Source: Typhlomys cinereus | Lineage: Eukaryota > Chordata > Mammalia > Rodentia > Platacanthomyidae | Reading direction: 5' to 3' | Assembly (NCBI GenBank): GCA_023101885.1 | Contig: JALPQD010000394.1 | Span: 1,920,581-1,984,580, forward strand | DNA: 64,000 nucleotides | In this document: positions 1-11,699 of the stretch, in pieces | Layout: every line of letters starts with the position of its first letter | How positions within the stretch are numbered: the stretch's first letter is position 1 | Translations under genes and position numbers: made by a program | The notes under the pieces: model-generated | The model's input: the letters and a program-made list of their open reading frames with translations, nothing else | What the model was told of the DNA's origin: nothing | Databases searched by the model: none

Positions 1-1370
1 CATGAAATATATAATATATATATAATTGCATTTTCCAAATTCCATCTACATCTCTCCTTAGAGATACATTTTACCACAGAATTGAGGTACAGATTATAAA
101 ACAGGTCTCTCTGTGCTAACAGTCAATGAATTGAGACCCAGATGTAGCATCAGTTATGTTTCACATTTAGACTGAAAACAGAAATATTGTACTTTGTAAT
201 GAAAGTTACTTTATAAAATACAATAGTCAAAGTATCTATACACTTAAATTTTTTGAAGTAATATAACATATTTTAAGAACTTTATTTTTTTTACTTCATT
301 ACTATTATAACAATACCTTGTGCTTTTGAAATGTATTTGTTACTAAAAGTCATTAGACAAGTCAATCAAATTAATCTTATGATTTTCTAATACAAATAAA
401 TATTAGTATTTCAGAAGGCTACACTTGATTATTTTGGTATACCATCGGATTATGAGGTGTTGAGTATGTGTGCAATATTTTAAACTATTATTCCACTAAG
501 AAAGATATACCTTTAAAATGTTGGCAATTATAGCATAAAGAAGGGCCACAATAAAATAATTATTTCATATCATCAATATATTTATTCTATGTACAGATTA
601 TTTTCATTATGTCTCTAAATTTACATATCAGATATATTCACTAACTTCAATTCATTAGTGTGAATTTTAATAGTATAAAGTGTATGCAATGATTAAGATA
701 AAATGGTAAAAGTATGAAAGTTAGACCTATATATATGGACTCAAAATGTATGAACACTAATAGGTAGGAAAACACATTTTTAATGGATCATTCAATTGAT
801 TAAATCATTCAAATATAGTAATTGAAGAACCAGTCAGATCAAAAGTAGCCAAACAAAAAAAGTGCTACAGATAAAATTTACTGCATGTTATATATGTAAT
901 ATTGATGATTGAGTGTGTAATCTGAGAGGAAAATAAAAATGGAAATAACTAAAGACTATTAAAATATCAACATTTAAACAACATTTTTTCTTTACCTCCA
1001 CTTCAACTTGATCGCTTTATGTGACTATATTAAATTTCAGAGACAAGAATAATCCAACTTGTGCAATATTATATAACTGTAGTCTTATATGGTTCTTTTC
1101 TTGGTCCACATGATGTAATATAAAATTCCATGTTAAAAACAGAAACAAATCCACAATGCCCAAATAACTCGATAGTTTTGAATCATTACTTCTATCAATT
1201 TCTTTTTTCTAGGAAGAACTGCTCTAAGTATTATTATCTATCTGTAAACAGTACTCACAGGGTACAGAAAATTAATTAACAGCATCATCCATCAATATTC
1301 TTTGTCTTTATCTTTCTATAACAAAACATGGATTTGTTTATATATCACCTAATTACCTAGACTTGAAAAT
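1..1370. other. AT-rich DNA, nothing recognised
   Basis: No long open frame, SINE, LTR or recognisable LINE segment was seen. The stretch is AT-rich with short TA runs near the left edge. Very old repeats could be hidden by divergence. Confidence 0.6.
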
Positions 1371-1374
1371 AGGA

Positions 1375-1500
1375 AGGATTCTGGTAGGATACATGAAGAG
1401 TTTTAAGGGAAAAGGAGTTGGGATAGGATTGAGGATTAAGAGGTGAAAACATCAAAGATTCATAATATCAATGTATGCAATATTTAAAAATAAAAAATGT
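1375..1500 (+). mobile_element. Old L1-like 3' end
   Basis: Purine-rich sequence ending in an A-rich tail. It parallels 3062-3200: both have a GAATTAAG/GGATTAAG-GGTGAAAA block, then an ATGCA-rich block, then a poly(A)-like end. Two copies of one 3' terminus fit an old rodent L1 subfamily; the assignment is by resemblance only. Confidence 0.45.
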
Positions 1501-1909
1501 AAAAAGAAGATAGTTTGTATATCAATGAAAAATTAAAAAAATTAATTACAACAGAAGGTGCTTAATACAGAAAATACTGCTAGCCATAATGCAGAAACAA
1601 AATAACTGCTAACCAGGACATCTAAACCACATCCACTCCCACTTAAGAGTTACAAGAGCCTAAAATGGGCGAATGAGAGCCAGACATTTTCTCTAGGACA
1701 TGACAGTGTGGTGGTATACATGATTTTATGGCAGATATGTATACTGTCACAAGAAATGCACTGGAACTGTCCTATCAATGTCTTATAATGAAAGGGAAAA
1801 TTGTCAAGAACCGAGAAAAAATGTTGATAGGAAAGAACAGGAAAATGCTTTCCTCAATGGATACCCACTGATTTATACTGTTGGATGATGAATCATGTCT
1901 GGCATCATG

Positions 1910-2600
1910 TATTTTTTATTTTTATTACTTTTTTACCTAGTTATACAAGCTTAATAGATACTCCCCTTCTCCTTTCTCTCTCCCTTCCACCCTGCTGTCC
2001 TCCATTGCACCTTCTCCTTCTTCCCACCCCCCCCCACACACACACCTCTTTTCTTTCCCTCCTCCCCTCTTGGTGCTTTCAGCCTTCTCCCTCCCATCCT
2101 CCAAAGCATCTGTTTAGGTGGGCACTGAATTTCCTTCTGAGTGCTTTGGACTAGTGAGGGTTCAGGACTCAGTTGCACAGCTTGGGACCCCTTCTTGGGC
2201 TGCCTGCTAGGATCCTATTGCCTGAAGCCTTCTCCCCTGTGATCTGTGCTAGACTTTGGGGAGTTGTTGACATGTCAACCATTATGCTGATCAGGCAATG
2301 TTCAATCACATTGTTGCTATATCCTGGCTTTTGCAGTCCTGACTTGAGTGGGATATTATGCACATCGCGGGTCCTGCACATCTTTAGGCTGTTGCAATCT
2401 TGCCACCCCCTCTTCTGCAAGGTTCCCTGAGCTTTAAGATAGGGAGAGATTTGGCTAGTAAATATTGTAGGGTCTTTGGTATTCTCAATTATGGTTTCTT
2501 GGTCTTTTGAGTTTTGCTGTTCCTGCACTGCCCTTGGCAGCATCCTGATTGGTTGTCAAGGTCATCTCCTAAACAAAGATAAAAGACTGCTTAAATGAAG
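1910..2600 (-). mobile_element. L1 3' UTR fragment, older copy
   Basis: Starts on the plus strand with T-rich sequence (the reverse of an A tail), then a C/T-rich tract (the reverse of the G-rich polypurine tract). It continues through a segment that matches the other L1 3' UTRs of the window, for example 38832-39500, including TTTTGCTGTTCCTGCACTGC near 2510. Only 3' UTR is present, so the copy is heavily 5' truncated. Its divergence from the young copies makes it one of the older members of the lineage. Confidence 0.75.
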
Positions 2601-2644
2601 ATATTAATATAAGAAGAGAATCAAAAATGGATGTAAAATCAGAC

Positions 2645-3005
2645 ATCATCTTTTAAAATGTGAATTATGCCTAATGGGCTCATGTCTTTGAATCTTCTTT
2701 GTTTGGGAGGGTCATGGCATTTAGGAGATGGTGCTTTGCTGGAGGAAGGCTGAGCTTGGAGGTTGGTTAGCCCTGCCCAATTTCAGTTAGTTAGTCAGCT
2801 CTTGTAGTTAGCAGTTCTTATTGCCTTAGTGGTGGATGTGACTTAGACTGCCTCAAGTTTCTGTCAGCCATCCATGACTTTTTTACAATGATGGATCGTA
2901 TTTCCCCTCTGGAAACATAAGCTGAATAAATCTCCCTTTCTCCCTTAGCTGCTTAACTTCAAGTGGTGTCGCACAACAACAGAAAAGAGTAACTTCTGCA
3001 TCAAA
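2645..3005 (+). mobile_element. Recurrent interspersed repeat 'X', copy 1
   Basis: Shares an ordered set of blocks with 7665-7935, 30690-31020 and 45250-45490: a GGTTAGCC-type block, CTGCCTC..TTCTG, a CATGATGGA-like block, then CTATAAGC/AATAAAnCT and a run ending TTAAGT/CTTT. An AATAAA-type motif lies near the 3' end in each copy. The class (DNA transposon or LTR remnant) is not determined. Confidence 0.55.
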
Positions 3006-3061
3006 TATATGTCAAAGAGAAACTAGATTAAACACAGTGAACCACACAAGCAAAAAGATTT

Positions 3062-3200
3062 GAAACTAGGAGGAACTCTGGCATGGGAGATGTAGGATTA
3101 TGATGGGAAAAAGAGGGGGGAATGTGGTTGGGAATTAAGGGGTGAAAATATCATAAATGCACTATATCCATGCATGCAACACTAAAAAAAGTTCCAGTAA
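3062..3200 (+). mobile_element. Old L1-like 3' end, second copy
   Basis: Begins GAAACTAGGAGGAACTC and passes through a G-rich run to an A-rich tail. The same opening block recurs at about 4353-4385, and the end matches 1375-1500. Interpreted as the 3' terminus of an old L1 subfamily. Confidence 0.45.
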
Positions 3201-3209
3201 AAATAATTA

Positions 3210-5100
3210 CTTGGCTCACTAGTAATTATTTCTTTTATTTATGGGACATTAATAACAGTTTTAATTTTGTTTCTTACACATATGTGAAGGATATGAAAAC
3301 ATATCCTAATGTAACAAAATAACCAGGAAATACTGTATATAACACTGGCTTTTTCCTCAATTACAAGTTTTATAACTGCAAGTAAGTCCCTTCCCCTTTG
3401 AGAATATCAATGTTTCCTTTGTAAAAATTTGTTCACTAAATTTTTACTCATATCCAGCTACATTTTAGTCAATACATTGTCACTGCAGATCCCAAACTAT
3501 CCCAATTGATCAGCTAAGTATGATGCATAAAGAAAACAAGATGGTGACTGACTGCTGCTTATAACAATTTGGGCTAGTTGATTTCTAAGATCACTAAGAG
3601 TTCAAACACTCTAGGATTCTATTTTCTGTCTACAAGTGTTGTTCACAACTATTTAGCACTAGTCCCTGGGGAGTAGTAACAATTACTATCTAGGGCTTCT
3701 ATCTAATCATAGTAACAAATGGAATAAGTGGGAGCCTATGTTGTGTGCTATCACAGATATGAAGTTACCTCATTTAAAAATATCCCTCCAGTTGAGATTT
3801 CTGCAGAATAAATTCATCATTACAAATGCATTTCCTTTAGAACTAATCACAGAGCACCACACACATAATCTCAGCTCAAAAAGGAAGAAGAATCAGAATC
3901 ACAAGACTAAGGCTAGCCTGGGATACCCAATTACATTATATTTATTGAAACAGCAAACAAAAAAATAAATGTATTTCCTAGATCTCTTTAGATATAAAAT
4001 ATAGCTAGAAATAATACATCTTAAAATTAGCTTTGCATTGATAAGTAGATAAATTTGCTACAACTATATAATACATCTATCTTTTAATAATGATAGATGG
4101 AATTGTGAAGAAAATGTCCTAATTAGAAACAGTAGAAATTGGAGATCCCCCCAAAAAAACAAGACAAAAGGAAAGAATGATAACGTGAGAGGAAACTTCC
4201 TCCAATCTATTTCTGAGAAATACAGTGTGTTTTCCCACATTTCTTACCAAGATCCCTTCACAGAATTTTTTTGTTGGAACTGATACTTCTTCTGTGGTAC
4301 TTACTTTTTCTTAAAAAGAATAATATCTTTTCTTCTACACTGGAGAATCACTTCAAACTAGGAGGAACTCTGATATGGGAGATGTATGAAGACATTTCAA
4401 GAACAATAATAACTGTTTAATAGTGGATGATGAACATTGTTTTAGAGCATAATTGCATTTGAGTTTCCTGAAATTAAAGTTTGAACAAAGCTTTTGGTTC
4501 ATAAGTGAACTTTTCCATTAATCATTCTTTCTTATTGGACTATGCATATGACAAAGCAACAGTAAAATTTATTTTCAGCAGTCCTAAAAAAATGATGTTT
4601 CTTACTGACAGCTCATAATATTTCTAATTTGCTTAATAACTGTATTAAGTGTTAAGTTTTGTTTCCCTATACATACATTAGTTTTGTTGGTATATGTGTC
4701 ATACATGAATTATAAGTATGTTGTATATCACATATCACTCACTTTTAGTTACAAAACAATATAAATGTCATTGCAAGCAGAACATTTCATGAATAATGTA
4801 AATTAACATGTTTTGTGGAATGTTATGTTACATGTAATATGGAATATGAAAATGATATTCCAAGTATATAAAGCTGCAATGATATGCATTGAATTTGGAT
4901 GTCTTACTTCTCAGTCTTTTCCATAAAAGATCATCATGGTTCCATATCTCCAATTCCCAAATCAACTATGGACATTACTTACTAAATTTAAAGATAAAGT
5001 TTAAGAAAATTTAATACTCGACAATTCATAATTGCTAGAAAATTTTTGAAAACACATGTCCCTTATGGGCAATTATTTAAGTTCCAATACTCTAAAATAA
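3210..5100. other. No gene recognised; one old repeat fragment
   Basis: AT-rich DNA. A short copy of the repeat seen at 3062 lies at about 4353-4385. I searched the minus strand here by eye for later exons of the 5120-5272 gene and found none that I could support. Confidence 0.5.
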
Positions 5101-5119
5101 TACATTAGATTTCTGGTAC

Positions 5120-5272
5120 CTCTTCAATGTCCAAAGTTCCATTATTAGAATCAAAACTTCCACAGGTCTCCGTTGCAATTAACCAATATTCAGTTCCAAA
5201 TGCTACCAAAAATAGAATAATGCCAGTAGCCCCAATAATTCCTGCCACGAGAGCAGCAATTCCAATCTTCAT
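5120..5272 (-). CDS. First coding exon, TMEM182-like membrane protein
   Basis: Reading leftwards from an ATG at 5272-5270, the exon encodes 51 residues. It opens with MKIGIAALVAG and one hydrophobic span, followed by FLVAFGTEYWLIATE. That block closely resembles the first membrane segment and start of the first extracellular loop of TMEM182 (FLVAFGSDYWLLATE, as I recall it), a claudin-fold four-span protein of muscle and fat. The loop then carries an N-glycosylation sequon (NGT). A splice donor GAG|GTACCA falls at 5120/5119, in phase 0; the frame closes soon after at a stop at 5105, as expected inside an intron. The ATG has A at -3. The frame upstream to 5359 has no ATG and is probably 5' UTR. 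Overall it looks like a diverged paralogue rather than TMEM182 itself. No other exon was found, so it may be a gene whose remaining exons lie left of the window, or a relic. Confidence 0.6.
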
Positions 5273-5524
5273 TATAGAACAATATTTTTTAGTGGAGCTG
5301 CATGTAAAAGAATCACTGAAATGACCAGTTGCTAAAGCACAGGCTGTGAGTCTCAACACAAGTCACTATTTTAAGCCATAGATTAACATCTTCATGTGAG
5401 TGGTCTAAGTTTCACCATGCTGTGGGAGAAGAGCTATTAAAAGCAAATGACTTGGTTCAATTGAGCCCCTGGACTATCTAACAGAACCCTGCTCCAAATT
5501 TACTACAAGTAATATGCCTATTCC

Positions 5525-5640
5525 ACAACTACTACCTCTCCTGCTCCTCTTCCTCCTGCTCCTCCTCCTTTTCCTCCTCCTCCTCTTCCTCCTTTTCCTC
5601 TTCTTTCTCCTTTTATTATTATTCCTTTTCTTATTCTTCT
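5525..5640 (+). repeat. Pyrimidine tract (CTC/CTT)n
   Basis: About 115 bases of almost pure C and T, dominated by CTCCTC and CTTCCT units. It gives spurious poly-Leu and poly-Arg/Lys open frames on the two strands. It lies just upstream of the TMEM182-like exon in that gene's orientation. Confidence 0.9.
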
Positions 5641-5659
5641 TCTCTCTCATCCATTTCAT

Positions 5660-6280
5660 AAAATTAGCTATAAAACAGAGAATCGTCTTCAGTAGTTTTT
5701 GTCTTTCATTAAAATGGAACTAGTGATATTTAAACAAAGATAATAGCTACCCAGCTTAAAGATCTCTGTAGTGATCATTCATCGGTTTCCTATGACCATT
5801 CAATAAGTTCCTAAAAACATTTTAGCAATGTGTATACAAACCTTTCCAAAAAAGAATATGAAACACAACACAAATTAGTTTGAACATTTAGTGGAAATAT
5901 AAACACACCATTCCATAAATCAAAAGAAAACTTTACTTTTCATAATTAAAAAAAGAGGTAGGTTAATATTTCTACTATCATAGCTCTCATGTTCTAATTA
6001 TAGTTTTGGGCAAGAGCTGGACTGGACAGGGATTAAGAAAGTTGTGTGTACCATATTTATTTATTGAGTTTTTAACTATATCGAGAAAAGATAAACTTTA
6101 TAGAAAACCACTGTTGTTAATGATATCTTGTATTGATGACTTTAGAAAAATAAGCAATAGCCAATGTATTTTATTAAGAGTATTATTATAGTTAGCTTAT
6201 GTTTGAACTTAATCTAATCACTAGTCTATAATCTTAAACAGTCTCTAGACCGTAGCCTCAGTACCACTAAAATGGTCATA
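5660..6280. other. Nothing recognised
   Basis: AT-rich sequence without coding, SINE or LINE similarity that I can see. Confidence 0.5.
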
Positions 6281-6284
6281 ATTG

Positions 6285-6600
6285 TAGGGCTAACAAGATG
6301 ACTCAGTGGTTAAGGACTTTTCCTTGAAAACAAAGGAACCTGAATTCAGATCTCCAGATGACACATAAAAAATGCCAGATGTATAGGGTGTCAGTCTGCA
6401 GCTCTAGCACTAGAAAGTGGGGCCTGAAAACCCCAAAGCAATGCAATAAAAAAGTAGAGCAATCCAGTATGCTTCCTTTGTCATCCTTGGACCTCTCCAT
6501 TCACATACTCAAGTGCTGTCTTGTACATATACCTGAACATGCATGAACATCCAACCCACATACAAAACACTTACATACATGGAGGTAAGCAGATATTACA
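6285..6600 (+). mobile_element. B2-like tRNA-derived SINE, old copy
   Basis: Opens GGGCTAACAAGATGACTCAG, a mutated form of the GGGCTGGAGAG-TGGCTCAG tRNA-like head of rodent SINEs (box A region), followed by a GGTTAAGG block. The body is diverged and ends in a CA/ACATAC-rich tail. Confidence 0.65.
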
Positions 6601-6609
6601 ATTGTAATA

Positions 6610-7660
6610 GGCAACATTAATGTGCTGTTAAGATGCAACATATGAATCACATTATACTTGGCACATTATAACACAATGAATCATTTTTAGCAGTTTCATG
6701 GGAACTCTGAATAAAGAATAGGATATTATGTTCTGACCTGGTGAGCATACCATTCATTAAATAAATAAGTTGTGTCTATAGAAGTAAAGTAAAAACACAT
6801 TGACTATATAATTGAGTGCTCAAAATTATTAGATAGGAATTAACATAAATGATTTCATTCTTTCCAGTTGCTAAGCACCAACTGTTATTTTATGGGAAAT
6901 AAGTATTATTTGCACTTCTTCATATTTATAGGATTTAGGAGGGGGGAGAGGAGAGGAAAGAAATGTGATATAGAGGTTCATATAATGATAAAACGTCTCA
7001 GAGAAAAAAAAGGATAGTGAAGGATTTGGACAGGTGACAGGAATAGAGATGGCAGGTGCAGGGACTTGAAACAGCTGTTCCAGGAAGATAGATTTTTTTC
7101 CCAACTGCTTTGGAAGACTGTCTGTGCAGCTTCAGTTACTCTAATGATTTAAAGAATGCAAACCCTCTACAATATCTGGGGAATAATATCTGGGGAACTG
7201 AGAGCATGATTCATTAATTGAATGAAGGGAAGCTGGACAGCTACATGAACATGTAAATCCAAATGTACTTTAATTGCAATAAGCCTACTTTTTTCAGACT
7301 AGGAGAACAAGTTGAGATGAGAATGTCACTCTGCTTTTCAAGAAAGCCCTCACTGTCATTTTTGAACTGAAAACTTATTAGAATAATAAAACATTGTGAA
7401 AACTTTCCCCTAATGAAGATTATAGTCATCCTTATCTCTGAGATCTTACAATTTTATGATCCCCTGGTCAAAGCTAATGTATATAGTTACAGAGTTATAA
7501 AGTAGCTGTGGGCAAGAATCTCATGTAACTGATAACATAGTGCCACATGGAAGTCACTCAATTTTTATAAACAAATATAGATGAGAACATGCTCATAACA
7601 AAATAAAAAATGGGAAATTGAACTTACAACTTGAACTGTGATGTATTGTATACTAACAGG
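6610..7660. other. Nothing recognised
   Basis: A short direct duplication (AATATCTGGGGAA-type) occurs near 7170-7200. No gene or clear transposon is seen. Confidence 0.45.
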
Positions 7661-7664
7661 ACTA

Positions 7665-7935
7665 AGGCATGTCACCTGGATCAATCAGCCTGGAGATTGA
7701 TTAGCCTTACCCTGCTTTCTCTAATAGTCTGCTCTGGCAGTGTGCTGTTTGTTCTCTCTGCCTCCATGATGTTTGCAGCGAGCTAAGCTGCCTCCAACTT
7801 CTGCCCTCTGCCAAGCCTTTTCTGATTTAATGGACTAAATCCCCTTCAAAACTATAAACCAAATTAATCCCCATTTCTCCCTAAAATATAAACTTTGTCA
7901 AGTAATCAAGCTGAATCTCAATACTTCATGCATTC
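7665..7935 (+). mobile_element. Recurrent repeat 'X', copy 2
   Basis: Shares with 2645-3005 the GATTAGCCnTnCCCTGC block, CTGCCTCCAACTTCTG and an ACTATAAACCAAATTAAT block followed by TTTCTCC. Diverged and old. Confidence 0.5.
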
Positions 7936-7939
7936 TTAA

Positions 7940-8535
7940 GAAGTGGATGCTGAATAAATTAAGTTGTTTATTATCTTATTAAATCTTAAGTGTACACTTA
8001 AAATTATGCATTCATTTTTAAACATTTATAATTTGTTTTTGTCACTTAAATACTACAGTATTTTTATTGTTTTTCTTTCTTTCTCCTATTACCCTACCTC
8101 ACCCTTCCCATTGAGAGGTATCTTCTTTTAGAGAATCTTCCTTCCTACATCCATATTGAAACTTAGAGAAAATATCAGATATTCTTTTCATCTTATATAT
8201 GGAAGATAAATAATTTAAGCAATATTTTGTATGTTTCAGATATTTTAACACTGAGTTACAAATTTTTCAAACTAATAGATTCATCCCTGTAGCTTCATTA
8301 TCTCATACACAACACACTATATATGTGGGGATAAAATAACTAGATTTGCAACTACCTAATAACAGCTGAACTCTTCTACAGATCTCAGTTTCTGAAATTG
8401 TGGGGATTGCAGTTGGTAACAGTAAATGTTTTCTTAATGTGCAACAATGCATAGATGATATTTATTATAGAAAATCACAACTGGAAAAAGTACAGAAGAT
8501 GAGTGACTGCACACTCACAATAATTACAAAGTGAA
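7940..8535. other. Nothing recognised
   Basis: AT-rich sequence with a pyrimidine-rich patch near 8070-8110. No element boundaries are visible. Confidence 0.4.
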
Positions 8536-8539
8536 ATAT

Positions 8540-8790
8540 TTTTTAATATTGAAGGAAGTAAGAGACCTTTATAATGAATGTTAAAGCACACTTTTGGAAG
8601 TATACTGGAAAGACAAAAGGATAGAATGCATTTGAATATTTATATATAGAAAGAATTACTATTGTTAAAATTTCTAAAGTTCCAAAAGCAATCTACAGAT
8701 TCAATGCATTCCCAATAAACAAATGCCAATAATGCTCTTCACAGAATTACAAAAATTATCAAAAAAACTTGAATAAAAGGCATTTTGAAG
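8540..8790 (+). mobile_element. L1 ORF2 fragment
   Basis: Contains a diverged form of the L1 ORF2 segment that follows the reverse transcriptase, recognisable by TACAGATTCAATGC followed by TCCCAATAA, as in other copies here (for example near 22530). Many stops and small indels mark it as an old 5'- and 3'-truncated fragment. Confidence 0.65.
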
Positions 8791-8959
8791 AAGACAACTC
8801 CTAGTATTATTATAATTGCTCATTTAAATAAACTACAGAATCTTTTGGACTGCACATCATTTATGCTTATTTCTCTGTGTGTACCTCCCTCACCTTTTAC
8901 TTAGTGTTCACCTTATGTTTTCTTTGTTTTAAACTGTATTCTTAGCTGATGCTTCAAAG

Positions 8960-10280
8960 CTAGGATCCACATCTCATAAGATGGAATATATTGTACTTTT
9001 CTTTCTGTATTTGGGTTACCTTACTCGGAATATTTTTCCAGTTCTATCCATTTGCCTACTAGCTTCATGATTTCATTTATATTTATTAGCTGAATAATAT
9101 TCCATTGAAGATATGTATATTTATTAGCTGAATAATATTCCATTGAAGATATGTGTCACATTATTCATTCAATTGATGAATACCTAGGCTGATTCCATTT
9201 GAAGGAAATGTTCTTATTGTGAGTTGTGCTGCAATGAACATGAATATATTGGTATACCTTTACTAGGATAAAGAGGTTTTTAAAGAACATGCCAAGGAAT
9301 GATATAGCTGATATAAATGTCATTGCAAATACAAGTGTTTGGAGGAATCTTAACATTGTTTTCCAAAGTGGCTATACCAATTTGCATTTCCACCATCAAA
9401 GAATGAGTGATCCCCTTTCTCCATATCCTCATCAAAATTTTATGTTATTTGTTTTCTTGATATTGGCCTGTCTTAGGTAATATGAAAGCTTAAAGTCATT
9501 TTCAAAGTTTATTTTCATGATGGATAGGAAAGTTAAATTAATTTAAGATATTTCTTAGACATTTAAATTTCTTTTTATTTATTTTTTCAAAACTTTGAAT
9601 ATTCTGGATACTGGTCTCTTGTCAAATGCACAGCTGGCAAATATTTCTTCACAATCTGTGGGATGCCTCTATGTTTGGTTGACTGTTTCTTTACTGTATA
9701 GAAACTTTTGAATTTGATGAAGTTATACTTATTTTTAGGAATACTTTTTATACAAACAGGGTCTTGTTTAAATAAGCCTTTCCTAAGTCTATCTTAAAGT
9801 ATTCTCCTGACTCATTCCTCAAGGCATGTCAGAGTTTCAGAATAAAGATTGGGGTCTTTTATCAATGTTTTTGTAGGGTAAGAGACAAACATCAAGTAGT
9901 ACTATTCTTCAGGTGGATATCCAGTTTTCCCACTATTTATTGAAGGTAGTATCTTTTCATCCATGTGTACTTTGTACTCTTTTGTGGGCTTATTTTTGGA
10001 TCTAATTTCCATTCCATTGATGAGTTTATGCTACTTGTAAAATATGGTTTTATAGTATAATGTGAAGTTAAATAAAGAGATTCCTCTGGTAAATTACATA
10101 TTAATTAGGATTATTTTTGTTCTCCAGGGTCTTTTGTGCTTCCATATGAATTTTTTAGTATTAGTCTTTCAATGTTTGTGAAGAATTTGATTGAGATTTT
10201 GATGGAGATTGTACTAAATTTGTAGCTTGCCTTTGGTATGATGGTAAATTTCACAGGCTAATCTTACTGATTTATGATTA
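8960..10280 (-). mobile_element. L1 ORF2 C-terminal region, old copy
   Basis: Reverse complement of the ORF2 3' part. Landmarks on the plus strand include GAATAATATTCCATTG (the YYSAI-type region), GCTGCAATGAACATG, and at about 9890-9960 the AGTGGGAAAACTGGATATC-type block read in reverse. The order of landmarks matches the minus-strand L1s at 32826-34560 and 53618-60333, but sequence divergence is high. No ORF2 frame survives. Confidence 0.75.
9078..9153. repeat. Exact 38-bp tandem duplication
   Basis: The unit at 9078-9115 is repeated without change at 9116-9153 inside an old L1. Other L1 copies of the window have the segment once, so this is a local duplication after insertion. Confidence 0.9.
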
Positions 10281-10289
10281 CCTGTTAGA

Positions 10290-10715
10290 TAAAGTACCCA
10301 TATGCAAACATGGCCTCCTGAGAAGTAGCCCATACAATAAAAAAGAGAACTAAACCTCAAAACAATCATGATTCTATGAAAAATCTTAATCTAAGGAAAA
10401 GGGGATTGCTATGTGATAATAAGTAATACATCTCTTTAGAGTGAAATATTCAAAGTACTCACCCTGAGATAAAATGATAAAACAGGTGGAAATGAAACTG
10501 TTGCACAGTGATAAGAGTACATGTTTGACAAATAAGAAGCTGTGACTTTGATTCTTAGCCTGAAGAGACCAAGGAAATGTATAGAAAGAAAAGACAAGGA
10601 AGAGGAAATCAACCATATCAGTTCAATAGCATATTCTATTGAAGAGTCTATCCAGTGAAAGAAATCAGGAAAAAAGCAAAAGTGATTAAAATGTGAAATT
10701 TAATTGCTTGCTTAT
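10290..10715. other. Nothing recognised
   Basis: No coding or repeat similarity could be supported. Confidence 0.45.
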
Positions 10716-10719
10716 TTTG

Positions 10720-10815
10720 ATTTTGTTTGCTGCTGCTGTTATCCTGAGACATGTTCTCATTATATACGCCTGGATAACATATAGTTCAACATGTAGACAA
10801 AGTTGCCATACATAC
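10720..10815 (-). mobile_element. B1 SINE fragment
   Basis: The plus strand reads TCCTGAGACATGTTCTCATT followed by a GCCTGGATAAC block, a decayed reverse complement of the B1 3' half (TGAGACAGGGTCTC...). B1 derives from 7SL RNA and is a rodent-order marker. Confidence 0.6.
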
Positions 10816-10899
10816 ATGCAAATCATTCCTCCCAGAAACTATAAGCATGTGCCGTAATAAGCACTTAAAATATCATTACTTACATGCAATATGTACACA

Positions 10900-11015
10900 C
10901 AAAAATAGCTTAAAATAGAGTTGAATACCTGTATTTCAAGCACTGAAGAGGCTGAGGCACTTAAAGGTAAGATATCAAAGCCAACTGGGGCAGCACAGAG
11001 AAGAAAACAAACACA
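10900..11015 (+). mobile_element. B1 SINE fragment
   Basis: Contains GCACTGAAGAGGCTGAGGCA, close to the B1/7SL box GCACTGGGGAGGCTGAGGCA, then AAAGCCAACTGGGGCAGCA, matching AGGCCAGCCTGGGCAACA. It is old and truncated. It faces the B1 at 10720 in the opposite orientation. Confidence 0.7.
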
Positions 11016-11209
11016 AATAAAAGTACTCAAAATTCAGTAGAATATGTAACACAAAGATTTATGAGATATGCCTGACTGTTGCATACAAGGTTAATTAAGA
11101 AAATAAATTTTAATTTTCTGAGTGTACCAACAAGAAAATTTGCAATTTATTTTATTCTTCATTAATTTTTCAGAAATCCTGTAAATAATTCTTTATGTTC
11201 CTTTTATAC

Positions 11210-11480
11210 ATTTTTATTGATTTTTTGTGTGTTTGTGTGTGTTTATCAGAGGGCATTGTCTGTGCCTGTGGAAGACCATGCGTTACTTTGGGAGTCATCC
11301 TGGACTTCTTTTACCTCCCTTTTGCTTCAGTCTAGGATTTCCCAGGCTCCACTTTCCAGAACCATTAAAAACAGGTCACTGCCATTTCTGCATGACATTT
11401 TTATGTGGGATCCAGGATCCCAACTTAAGTGCTTCCACTTGCAAAGAACAGTCTTAATCCCTGAACCATCTCTCCAGCCC
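11210..11480 (-). mobile_element. B2-like SINE, old copy
   Basis: Ends on the plus strand with ACCATCTCTCCAGCCC, the reverse complement of the GGGCTGGAGAG-TGGCTCAG head. The left end has a GTGTGT tail. The order of blocks (GTGGGATCCAGGATCC, CCACTTGCAA, AATCCCTGAACC) matches the young copies at 27515, 58013 and 60469, with about 20-30% divergence by eye. Confidence 0.75.
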
Positions 11481-11699
11481 CTTTCGTTTTTGTAGACATT
11501 TCATAAACATTTTAAATGTATTTTATTACTCATCCATTATATAAAAAATTCTCAATAAAATGTCTACAGGCCAAACTCAAAAGCACATCTAAAGCACCAT
11601 CCACCATATCAAGTTAGCTTCAGTAATTGATGTAGGAAAAGTTTAAAATATGTAATTCAATAAATGCAATTAATCAAATATTGATGTCAATGACAGAAA

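Noticed and set aside
5474..5723. Open frames of 61-69 codons rich in Leu on one strand and Lys/Arg on the other.
   Set aside because: They are produced by the CTC/CTT pyrimidine tract and are not credible proteins.
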